Shown here: positions 29,688 to 38,000 of the stretch, one piece after another
How the letters are laid out: each line of letters begins with the position of its first letter
How positions within the stretch are numbered: position 1 is the first letter of the stretch
Origin: Muribaculaceae bacterium
GTDB lineage: Bacteria > Bacteroidota > Bacteroidia > Bacteroidales > Muribaculaceae
Reading direction: 5' to 3'
DNA length: 64,000 bases
Assembly: GCA_017964485.1 (NCBI GenBank)
Contig: JAGCRW010000053.1
Span: 1 to 64,000 of the forward strand
Position numbers and translations under genes: made by a program
Notes under the pieces: generated by a model
Databases searched by the model: none
The model's input: only the letters and a program-made list of their open reading frames with translations
What the model was told of the DNA's origin: nothing

Positions 29688-29774
29688 TCAGCAAATCTCC
29701 AACGTAAACTCCCGTTTTTCAGGAACTTACAAGTGCCTCACAGGACCCGTTTTGAGACTTGCGCTAAAAACATA

Positions 29775-29782
29775 CAAAATTA
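29775..29782 (-). promoter_or_regulatory. Predicted -7 box for gyrB
   Basis: TAATTTTG on the minus strand, 118 bp before the gyrB start, matching TAnnTTTG. Confidence 0.5.
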
Positions 29783-29858
29783 CAAAAAAATGCGTACCTG
29801 GCATAATATTTAAATCATAAAAAAAGTGAATATTTTGCCCATTTTTCCACATAATTTC

Positions 29859-29866
29859 TATTTTTG
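29859..29866 (+). promoter_or_regulatory. Predicted -7 box abutting the DUF6377 start codon
   Basis: TATTTTTG ends only 4 bp before the ATGATG at 29871, so transcription would begin at or next to the start codon (leaderless message). Confidence 0.5.
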
Positions 29867-29870
29867 CACT

Positions 29871-31484
29871 ATGATGAAATTGAGGGGCATAATTCTGCTG
29901 GTTTTGGTATTGTGTGGCGCAGTTTTTTTTGCTTGTGCCAACGATTATTTTGCGCATCTCGACAAGTTGATTTCAGAGCACGACTCACGCATCGCAAGCA
30001 AGAAAACGGCTATAGACAAAATCAGGAAGTCGCTGCCAGAGCACGCAACTGATGCTGCCACGCTCAGAAAAGAGTATGACATCAATACTGCCCTTTACAA
30101 GGAGTATCTTGAGTTTCAGAACGACTCAGCACAGAAATATGCTCGCCGCAATATCGAGATTGCGAAGTCACTTGGTGACAGTTCTAAAGTTATCGACAGT
30201 CGCCTCAACCTGACGCACCTGCTCAACAAGGCCTACCTGCTCGATGAAGCCGAATCATTAGTCCACGACATCGACACCACCAGTATGAGTAAGGAGCAGA
30301 AGCTGTTTTATTTCAAAATCCTCTCAGATATGTGTATGTTCAGGATGGAATTTAACAAGGGCAGCAGCTACGAGGCTCTCTACCAGGAGAAACTCACCGA
30401 CTATCGCCTGAAAATCTCCACCCTGTCGGAGCCTGGCAGCGAGCGCAAAATGCTATATCACGCCAACTACCTAAACGACATCGGCAAGACACAAGAGGCC
30501 ATCGCCCTACTAGAAGAAATGCTTAAGGACTACCAGAGCGGCGATCGCACCTTTTCGGTAATTACAAGCAGCTTAGCGTTCTACTACAGCATTCTGGGTG
30601 ACCGTGAGAAGCAAAAACAGCTGCTGGCCATGAGTGCTGCCAGCGACATAGAAGGCTGTATAATGGAGAACTCGGCACTTAGGCAGCTAGCCGACATCCT
30701 CTTCGATGAGGGAGATGTCGACCGAGCCTACCGGTATATCAACATCAGCGTGTCGGACGCTAACTTCTACGGCACTCGTCTGCGAAACGTGCAGGCGTCG
30801 CAGCTAGTGCCGCGCATTATCAAGGCCTATCAGGAGAAACAAGAGAAGAACTACCGCAATATGCGCAATTTCATTATTGCGCTGAGTGTGCTGGCGCTTT
30901 TGCTCATAGCAGGTGTCGTTGCCCTCACCATGCTCTACAAGCGCTATCGACGCCTTAGCGAGAGCCGCAAACGCATAAACGAGAAACTAGAGAGCACTAA
31001 CCAGCAGCTCCAGGAGCGCGACAAGATCAAGGAGCAGTACTTGGGGCGTTTCCTCACCTTCAGCAGTTCGCTTATCGACAAAAACGAAGTACAGCGCAAG
31101 GCCTTGAATCGCCTGGCAATGGAGAACAAAGATAAAGAACTGAAATCGCAGCTCAAGAGTCCGCACTTCGAATACGAGAACGCCAAACTTTTCTACCAGA
31201 ATTTTGATTCTGCATTCCTAAATATCTATCCCAATTTCATCGAGGCAGTAAACAGACTCATGGAGCAGGGCCAGCAAATCGAACCTAAAGAAGGCGAACA
31301 GCTCTCCCGCGAATTGCGCATCCTCGCACTTATCCGCCTTGGCATCACCGACAACAAAGAGATTGCCAGCATCCTGCGGGCATCTATCGCTACAGTCTAT
31401 ACCTATCGCTCTCGCCTAAAAGCTCGCGCAATCAATAAAGACACCTTCGAAGACGACATAAAGCGCATTCAGGCAATGTCGTAA
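29871..31484 (+). CDS. DUF6377 family membrane-anchored TPR/HTH transcriptional regulator
   Basis: A 537-residue protein. Signal peptide or first membrane anchor (residues 1-25), then TPR-like helical repeats to about 315, one transmembrane segment near 330-353 (NFIIALSVLALLLIAG), a coiled coil (RINEKLESTNQQLQERDK), and a C-terminal LuxR-type helix-turn-helix (LRILALIRLGITDNKEIASIL through SRLKARAI). This is the DUF6377 layout in Bacteroidota: periplasmic or outer-membrane sensing coupled to a cytoplasmic DNA-binding tail. Target genes unknown. A 3' fragment of a closely related gene remains at 32602-32752. Confidence 0.85.
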   Translation: MMKLRGIILLVLVLCGAVFFACANDYFAHLDKLISEHDSRIASKKTAIDKIRKSLPEHATDAATLRKEYDINTALYKEYLEFQNDSAQKYARRNIEIAKSLGDSSKVIDSRLNLTHLLNKAYLLDEAESLVHDIDTTSMSKEQKLFYFKILSDMCMFRMEFNKGSSYEALYQEKLTDYRLKISTLSEPGSERKMLYHANYLNDIGKTQEAIALLEEMLKDYQSGDRTFSVITSSLAFYYSILGDREKQKQLLAMSAASDIEGCIMENSALRQLADILFDEGDVDRAYRYINISVSDANFYGTRLRNVQASQLVPRIIKAYQEKQEKNYRNMRNFIIALSVLALLLIAGVVALTMLYKRYRRLSESRKRINEKLESTNQQLQERDKIKEQYLGRFLTFSSSLIDKNEVQRKALNRLAMENKDKELKSQLKSPHFEYENAKLFYQNFDSAFLNIYPNFIEAVNRLMEQGQQIEPKEGEQLSRELRILALIRLGITDNKEIASILRASIATVYTYRSRLKARAINKDTFEDDIKRIQAMS

Positions 31485-31566
31485 GGTGAAATTGCAGTTG
31501 TGGCCTGATTACTCGGCACTATCAAAAGATTTCAGGCAGAATCATTGATTGTAATGAATTTTGTTG

Positions 31567-31574
31567 TAATTTTG
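31567..31574 (+). promoter_or_regulatory. Predicted -7 box for the AT-rich gene
   Basis: TAATTTTG, 33 bp before the ATG at 31607, with TTTTG about 10 bp further upstream. Confidence 0.55.
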
Positions 31575-31606
31575 GCGCAAATTAATATATTCTAAAACCA
31601 ACAAAT

Positions 31607-32458
31607 ATGAAAAAGATTATATTATCGCTTTTGGCAATGGTAGCCGTGTTTGGAACAATGAGGGGGCAATCTAGTACTATAGAATTCAACAATGTCAATA
31701 CTGATAAATGTCATGTTGACACTATTGAAATTTCGCTGGATAGTCTTTTGAAAGGATTTCATAGTTTAGAGATATTGGGATTACCTCAAAGCCTACCTGA
31801 AGATGGTGGTACAAATATTCTATGCGATAGTCATTACGATTCTTATATCAGCAATGGTTTAAATCCTGATGATAATCCTCCTGTATCAATGTACCTTACT
31901 GATAATTATTATTATAATTGGCATGATATTGCTATTGCCATCTCAAAATTATTAAAAAAGAATGGCATGTATGAATATGGAGTTGACAGGCTTCTATGTA
32001 TCTGTTCAATGATTGACCCATTAAAAACGCTTAATTGTGAACAAGGTGACACATTATATTTTATTGAAAGTATAGACCTTCAAGAAACATTTTATTTGCG
32101 CTTTTGGGTCAATTCGAATATTTCCAAGAAGCAATGTTATCAAACAGAATGGACAAAAACACACTCACCAATACTTAATGAATATACATCTTCATTAGTA
32201 GATTACCAGGACAAGCTCATTCTGAAGTGGAATAAAGACAGATTAATAGAAGAATCAAACTTCATCAACAAATGGTTCCCTACTATAAATAAACTTCCCA
32301 CAAGGAGTGTTTTCAGGATAATTCTTAAAGAAAGAACTAGATTTATAATTGATTTTTTTAAGTATGATGGCTACATAACTCTAGAAAAAGATTATATTGA
32401 AGATTATAAACAGGACTATGTGCCATTTCCAGAAATACCATCTCAGTATATTCATTAA
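31607..32458 (+). CDS. Exported hypothetical protein, AT-rich
   Basis: A 283-residue protein with signal peptide MKKIILSLLAMVAVFGTMRGQ. No family is recognised. It contains a YYYNW aromatic patch and ends VPFPEIPSQYIH. The DNA is markedly richer in A and T than its neighbours, with Asn, Lys, Ile and Asp codons dominant, which suggests recent acquisition. It lies between the intact DUF6377 gene and the fragment of a second one, as if placed into that paralogue pair. A terminator follows at 32494. Confidence 0.75.
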   Translation: MKKIILSLLAMVAVFGTMRGQSSTIEFNNVNTDKCHVDTIEISLDSLLKGFHSLEILGLPQSLPEDGGTNILCDSHYDSYISNGLNPDDNPPVSMYLTDNYYYNWHDIAIAISKLLKKNGMYEYGVDRLLCICSMIDPLKTLNCEQGDTLYFIESIDLQETFYLRFWVNSNISKKQCYQTEWTKTHSPILNEYTSSLVDYQDKLILKWNKDRLIEESNFINKWFPTINKLPTRSVFRIILKERTRFIIDFFKYDGYITLEKDYIEDYKQDYVPFPEIPSQYIH

Positions 32459-32493
32459 TTCAATATATTACAGGTTTTATTGCTTTTAACATG

Positions 32494-32525
32494 AAAAACT
32501 GCGGCAAATAGTCGCAGTTTTTTTG
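32494..32525 (+). terminator. Rho-independent terminator of the AT-rich gene
   Basis: Stem AAAAACTGCG (32494-32503) with CGCAGTTTTT (32513-32522), loop GCAAATAGT, ending in a T-tract. Confidence 0.85.
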
Positions 32526-32601
32526 TTTTCTATAGTGTGACAATCTTAATAAATTTGCCACAAATAAAATTTGGCTTCAATGTGTAGCGCCTAAGGCCGT
32601 A

Positions 32602-32752
32602 AGAATTATGATTCTGCGTTCCTAAATATCTATCCAAATTTCATCGAGGCAGTAAATAGACTCATGGAGCAGGGCCAGCAAATCGAACCAAAAGAAGACG
32701 AACAGCTCACCCGCGAGTTGCGCATTCTCGCCCTTATCCGCATCGGCATCAC
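32602..32752 (+). pseudogene. 3' fragment of a second DUF6377 regulator gene
   Basis: This 151-bp stretch aligns without gaps to 31198-31348 of the intact DUF6377 gene, with 12 base differences by hand count. In the same frame it encodes SAFLNIYPNFIEAVNRLMEQ and on to LIRIGIT, then LRT and a stop. Only four residues differ (F to Y, G to D, S to T, L to I), so most changes are silent. There is no start codon and the helix-turn-helix is cut, so it is a dead remnant. The rest of the 356-bp gap holds two terminators and nothing else I recognise. Confidence 0.88.
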
Positions 32753-32765
32753 GTTGCGGACCTAA

Positions 32766-32795
32766 AGAAAAAATGCAGCCCGTTAGGACTGCATT
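32766..32795 (-). terminator. Terminator of the VWA / small-protein unit
   Basis: On the minus strand AATGCAGTCC, loop TAACG, then GGCTGCATT and a run of six T. It lies 20 bp beyond the stop of the gene at 32815-33240. Confidence 0.85.
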
Positions 32796-32814
32796 CATTG
32801 AGTTGTAAGCCTTA

Positions 32815-33240
32815 TTAGTTGTCTTGCGTTTTCTTGATGTACATATATTTTGGGTAGCGGCCGAGTACGAAGAGGGTAACCGGGCAGAGCCAGATCTCGC
32901 GCTCAAAGCCTGGCAGATCATTGACGGTGTAGAAGGAACCGCCTGTGAGTGAATGCTCGCCTTGCACGAGTTCGGCATAGCCTGGCAAATCCTTGCGCTT
33001 GCTGCTTGGAATGACATCAACACATGTAGTCTTGCCGTCATCACTCAAAAAGTCACACAGCTTGTCGGCACCAGCCACCATCAGCAGATTGTGGTGGTCA
33101 AATGGCCAGTTGGGGAAATCGACATACCAGAGTCCGTCATCCTCGTTATTGAACTTGAGGTGATATTCACTTTGCTGGCCAAACACGCTATTGGCAATAG
33201 TTTGCGCACCATTTAATAAATTGCTGATTGAATAAGTCAT
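32815..33240 (-). CDS. Small cytoplasmic protein, possibly DUF6717, partner of the VWA protein
   Basis: A 141-residue protein without signal or membrane segments. It has an aromatic/acidic N-terminal half (EYHLKFNNEDDGLWYVDFPNWPFDHHNL) and a C-terminal basic end (YMYIKKTQDN). It reminds me of DUF6717 but I cannot confirm that. It is 67 bp downstream of the VWA/macro-like gene on the same strand, with no promoter-like box in the gap and a terminator after it, so the two make a two-gene operon. Confidence 0.72.
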   Translation of the reverse strand: MTYSISNLLNGAQTIANSVFGQQSEYHLKFNNEDDGLWYVDFPNWPFDHHNLLMVAGADKLCDFLSDDGKTTCVDVIPSSKRKDLPGYAELVQGEHSLTGGSFYTVNDLPGFEREIWLCPVTLFVLGRYPKYMYIKKTQDN

Positions 33241-33307
33241 AATCTTGTTATTTAAAAAAGGTAATATTGAAAAAGTGAAGAGAGGAGAGAGATGAGCTAG
33301 TTTAAAA

Positions 33308-34555
33308 TTACATCTTCAGACCGAGAATTTTCCAGAACTCGGCTGGCAATGACACGTTCTCGAGGTTGATGCAGCATTTGAACAGGGGTGCCACGTCATT
33401 GATGTCGTGTCTGGCAATGCCGCACCCCACTCGAGTAACAAGGAATCGCATCTCGGGATGCTGGTCGGCAAATTGAGCGAAGCGTTGCACGGCTTCGGCC
33501 ATCTGCTCAATAGGACAAGTGGTTGGGATGGCATAGCTCTTGCCTTGCAGGCCCTCACCTTGTCCCCAAACTGCGCCGAAGCGTGCCATTGCATCACCTG
33601 CTGCCCCACCGCTGTGGAAACCCTGAGGATTGCTGCCAAAGACGAAGATCTCACCTTCATGCAAGTCGTAGATTTGGTCAGGAGTAACGCGGTTCTCGTA
33701 ATACTCGCTTGCCATTTGGCGCTTGCGCCTAATCCATTCCTCCCTTGATTTTCCGCTTCTTTGACGCATTTCCATGTCCATTTTGCGGAAGTAGTTGCGC
33801 TTTGCCGAGCTCTCACGATCCCAGGAGCTTCTCACACCTCTTATGTCATGGCTGAACTCAATCACATTGTTGATTGAAAGATTGAAGCTCACGCCCTTCA
33901 CGTCGTGGTTACTTCCCATGTAGGAGAACGACCAACCCTCTTGCGTGAGTTTCTCGATAAACTCCTTAAGGGCGGCACCGGTCCACTCTTGCGAAGCATT
34001 CTCATAGCCGTCGGTGAGCACTGTCACAACCGCGTTGGCATCATCATCGTCCTTGATGAAGTTATACAACTCGGTGATTGACTGTCCCATGGCGTCATAG
34101 AGTGGGGTACAACCGCTTGGGTTATAGTTGTTGAAATCCTCAACTTCGGCAATTGGTTTGCGATTGTACAAGGTGCGTACTGGCTCGGAATAATTGTTGG
34201 TGTCAAAAGTGACCAAGGTGAGGAAATGTTCCTGGGTGTCGGCAAACTCCTGCTGTGCTCGACGAATGGAGTTGATAGTCTCGTTCACTCCCGATTGTGT
34301 GGCCTCTTTGAGGCTGCTCATAGAGCCGCTCTCATCAACGATGATTAGGTTGTAAATGCGTGCTTTCTTTGCGATGTTCTCTGAATTGTTCATCTCTTGC
34401 TGGTTTTGGTTTGTGTTTTCGCTGTTCATCTCTGTTTGATTTTTGGATGGTTCATTACTCTTATTGGTTCTCTCATTGTTTTCGCCACTGTTACTAGTGG
34501 TTTCTTCGCTGGCATTAATGCAAATTAGTTTCTTGAAAAAGTTAGATAAAATCAT
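33308..34555 (-). CDS. Fusion protein: von Willebrand A domain plus macro-like (A1S_2505-type) domain
   Basis: A 415-residue cytoplasmic protein in three parts. Residues 15-60 are a low-complexity Asn/Glu/Ser linker. Residues about 66-240 are a VWA domain of TerY type with an intact MIDAS: D74-x-S76-x-S78 in DESGSMSS, T150 and D182 (LTDGYEN). Residues about 302-412 (IFVFGSN through LPAEFWKIL) resemble the phage-associated A1S_2505 domain, with GGAAGDAM, GQGEGLQGKSYAIP and TRVGCGIA; these recall macro-like ADP-ribose-related folds, which is inference. No homologous pair is known to me by function. Controlled by three operators immediately upstream. Confidence 0.8.
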   Translation of the reverse strand: MILSNFFKKLICINASEETTSNSGENNERTNKSNEPSKNQTEMNSENTNQNQQEMNNSENIAKKARIYNLIIVDESGSMSSLKEATQSGVNETINSIRRAQQEFADTQEHFLTLVTFDTNNYSEPVRTLYNRKPIAEVEDFNNYNPSGCTPLYDAMGQSITELYNFIKDDDDANAVVTVLTDGYENASQEWTGAALKEFIEKLTQEGWSFSYMGSNHDVKGVSFNLSINNVIEFSHDIRGVRSSWDRESSAKRNYFRKMDMEMRQRSGKSREEWIRRKRQMASEYYENRVTPDQIYDLHEGEIFVFGSNPQGFHSGGAAGDAMARFGAVWGQGEGLQGKSYAIPTTCPIEQMAEAVQRFAQFADQHPEMRFLVTRVGCGIARHDINDVAPLFKCCINLENVSLPAEFWKILGLKM

Positions 34556-34582
34556 GTTAGTTTTATTGTTTTGAAATATGGT

Positions 34583-34654
34583 GTGTAATTTTTACACAAC
34601 AAAATTAGTGTGTAAATTTTACATGACAAAATATTTTACGTGTAAATATTACAC
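34583..34654. promoter_or_regulatory. Three palindromic operators GTGTAA-N3-TTACAC
   Basis: Sites at 34583-34597 (GTGTAA TTT TTACAC), 34610-34624 (GTGTAA ATT TTACAT) and 34640-34654 (GTGTAA ATA TTACAC), with centres 27 and 30 bp apart, so roughly on the same face of the helix. The -7 box lies between the first two. The pattern suggests cooperative repression. The remaining gap up to 35015 is AT-rich and has only the promoter of the next gene. Confidence 0.82.
34600..34607 (-). promoter_or_regulatory. Predicted -7 box for the VWA operon
   Basis: TAATTTTG on the minus strand, between operators 1 and 2; the start site would fall inside operator 1, 40-50 bp before the start codon. Confidence 0.6.
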
Positions 34655-34959
34655 ATTTAATATCTTTTAACATAAACACTATCAAAAACGGTTGTTTTCG
34701 ACAGGTTGAACAAAAATGAAATCTGTTTAGGATAAATGGATATTTCCTTTATTAGTTTTTCATATCTCGTTTCGCTGCAATAAATATACAAAATGCGTGC
34801 CAAAGGTCCAAAAGCCCAGAAATCTGCCATTTTGTTCGAATTTATGATTTTGATTATGCCAACTGACATAATAGTTTAATTACCTATGTTATAAGAATTT
34901 AGTTTTTTAAATGGTTTTGATTTTGAATTGAGGGTGTTTATTTGCCTTATATAATGTGA

Positions 34960-34967
34960 TAATTTTG
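34960..34967 (+). promoter_or_regulatory. Predicted -7 box for the 1289-residue surface protein
   Basis: TAATTTTG with TTTG at 34941-34944 as upstream box; 48 bp before the ATG at 35016. Confidence 0.65.
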
Positions 34968-35015
34968 CAGAGCATAATCGCAACATTTTCATTAACCAAA
35001 TAAACACAACACAAA

Positions 35016-38000
35016 ATGAAGAAACACTTATTCTTATTTCTTGTGGCTATGGTGATGCTCGGTTGGAGCAGCGCTCAGGCTCAAGATGTGGTGGAGGTGA
35101 CTTCTACCTCCACACAAGTGACACAGGACTTCGATGCCATGTGGGATGCTACAGCTGGCGAAGCCCTGCTCGACATGCCTCAAGGGTGGCGAGTAGACCG
35201 CAACATGACGGCGGCTCGCACTGTGGGCAGTTTCGCAAGTGCCTCTACCTCTGTTATGTACACTGGCGGCACTAGCCTTGCCAGCAATGCCAAGAACGGC
35301 ACCTGGAACTTCCTCTCTAGCAGCGTGACTGGCGACTGCTCGGTAGGCGGTCTTTCTACCACCGTTGACAACGGCACCCGCTGTATCAACGTAATGACCT
35401 GTGTGAAGAATGCAGGCGACGAACCAGTGAGCAAACTTACCATTGGCTACGACATCGAAAAATACCGCAACGGTGATAACGCCGCTGGCTTTGCCGTGCA
35501 GCTCTACACCTCGACCGATGGCACCAACTGGACCAGCGCGGGTGATGATTTCTACACCTATTTCGCTCCCGATGCCGCCACTCAAGGCGCCGAAGTTGTG
35601 CCTATCAGCACTACCGCCGTCAATGGCAAGCAGCTTAAGGTGAGCATCGCTGCTGGCGAACAGCTCTATCTTGCCTGGAACATCAGCGTGGCAAGTGGCT
35701 CGAGTCCCAACAAGGCGATGGGCCTATCTATAGATAATGTGGTAATCGACGCCACATTTGCCTCGCAAGATCAGAGCGCTTATATCTATGTGGAAGATAT
35801 GACAAAATGGAGCAGCCTCTACATGGACGGCTCGCTTCCTGAGAGCAGCGCTGTGGTTAACGGCGTAAATTATAAGGTGTGGGCTATTGACATGGATGGC
35901 GCAGAACGCACACTCACCTTCAGCGACGGAGGCAGCAACAACCAGACTATTAGCATCATTGCCAACCGCGACTACTATCTGTGCTTAACAAAAACCGAAA
36001 TTACCGAAATCGAAGATCCCGAGAACTACACTGGTTGGGTTGATCCAAGCCGTCCGCCATTCGTGGCTTCGGGTATCTATCTGCGCGGTGAGGTCAACAG
36101 TTGGGGAGCAGTCGCCGACTGGGAATTCAGCGATGAGGGCGATGGAGTTTACACCCTCTACGACAAGACTCTGAGCGGTGCCTTCAAGGTTGCCGACGCC
36201 AACTGGAGCAGCGCCTGCAACTATGGCAGTAACGGCACTTCGGCAATGATTGACACACCCTATGCCCTCGTGCTTGGCATTAACGACAATATCTCTTGTG
36301 GTGGCAACACCTACGTCTGCAAGAAGATAATCCTCACCATTGCTGACGGCAACGCAACCTTGCTCCTTCAAAGCGATGACGATGAGACAGGTCTCACATC
36401 GGTATATGTGATTGGCGACAATAACGGCTGGAATTATATGGATACCAGCGGTGAACTCCAACTCACTGAGAACAATATCTTCACCGGCCAGGTGACAATG
36501 CCTGCTGGCGAGGATGGATTCAGCCACTGGCGCATCTATCAGCGATTGGGCATGGTAGGCGTGTGGGGCGCAGAGAGCGATCTTACTGGCGACAACACCA
36601 GCGGAACGCTCATCAAGGGTAGCACCGGCAAGGTTTCGACCGCTGCAGGCACCTACGACGTGACCTTCAACCTCAGTACTGGCGAGTACAGCCTCGTGAA
36701 ATCGGCTTCTACTCCCACCACGATGACTCTGCAACCTGCCGATGTGGTACTCGTTCCTGAGTTGCCCGAGGAGGTTAAAGTGTTGTCGCTCAACAACAGC
36801 CTTATCTATTACAACGACCAAGACGCAGTATTCAATGACATCGCTGCCGCTATGGGCAAGAACGCTAACTGGACCAAGCACACCCTGCTCGGCAAGTCGC
36901 TCCAGACACATTGGGAGGAGGGCGACGGAATCGCCGAGGATGGCAATCCTGGTGCCAAGATGCTCGTGCGCAGCGAGGCCTGGAGCCACATCATCTTGCA
37001 AGAGCAGAGTTCGCTCCCACGCACCAATATTGAGGCCTTCCGTGCCAACGTGAAACGCTGGGTTGATTACATTCGCGAATACTGTCCCAATCCTAATGCC
37101 ATCGTTATTGTGCCTATCAACTGGGCTTACAGTGGAGACTGGGCAAACTATACCGCTTTCAACAGCACATTTGTGAAGAACTATCAAGACGTTGCTCTTG
37201 ACTTGGGCGTGACTCTCTGCCCTGTTGGAGTTGCTTACCAAGCAGTCTATGATGCTGAGGGCGCTGATGGCACCAACACTTGGTTCCTTGATGACCGCCA
37301 TCCAACCCTCAAGGCCACCTATATGGCTGCCGCGATGGAATATGGCCTTATCTTTGGCGAAGATCCTGCCTCAATCACCTACGCTCCAAGCGACCTGAGC
37401 GCTAGTGATGCTGCAAGTATGCGCACCTATGCTAGCAACGCCCTTAACGGCTTCACCAACTATGTTGACCACACTGCAGGGCAAGTGCATTACAAGGTGA
37501 CCGTTCGCGACCAATATGGCATGGAGGTAGAGCCTGCCGACCCAGTGGTAATGACACTGAGCGACGGTGGCAACATTGATGAGAACCTCGTCTTCACCAG
37601 CAACGGCACTAACGGCACATTCAGCGTAAACGCCACTACTGGCAATTTCAGCGCCGACGCCACCGTTAAAGTTGCCGCTGCCGAGACCGAAGTGGTGGTT
37701 TTTCCCGCAATCGAACTCAATGAGGAAAATCTCGGCGCAAGCGAGAACTTCGATGCAATGGGCGACGCTGCCACCGCAACTTTGCCCGAGGCTTGGCGCA
37801 TCGACCGCCAAATCACCGCTCCACGCACCGTTGGACGCTTCGACATGGCCGACACACAGACTATGTACAGCGGCGGCGTGAACCTAGCCAGCAATGCCAA
37901 GAACGGAACATGGAACTTTGGTGCCGACGATACCAGCGACCGTGCCCCTGGCGGCATTTCTACAGGTGTTGCCGATGCAACCCGCTGCGTGAACGTTTAT

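Noticed and set aside
34657..34869. Open frame of 70 codons on the minus strand upstream of the VWA gene
   Set aside because: AT-rich, no family-like text, no promoter of its own, and it ends against the third operator; treated as chance.
35985..37301. 438-codon frame antisense to the large surface protein
   Set aside because: No recognisable protein features; arises from codon bias of the real gene.
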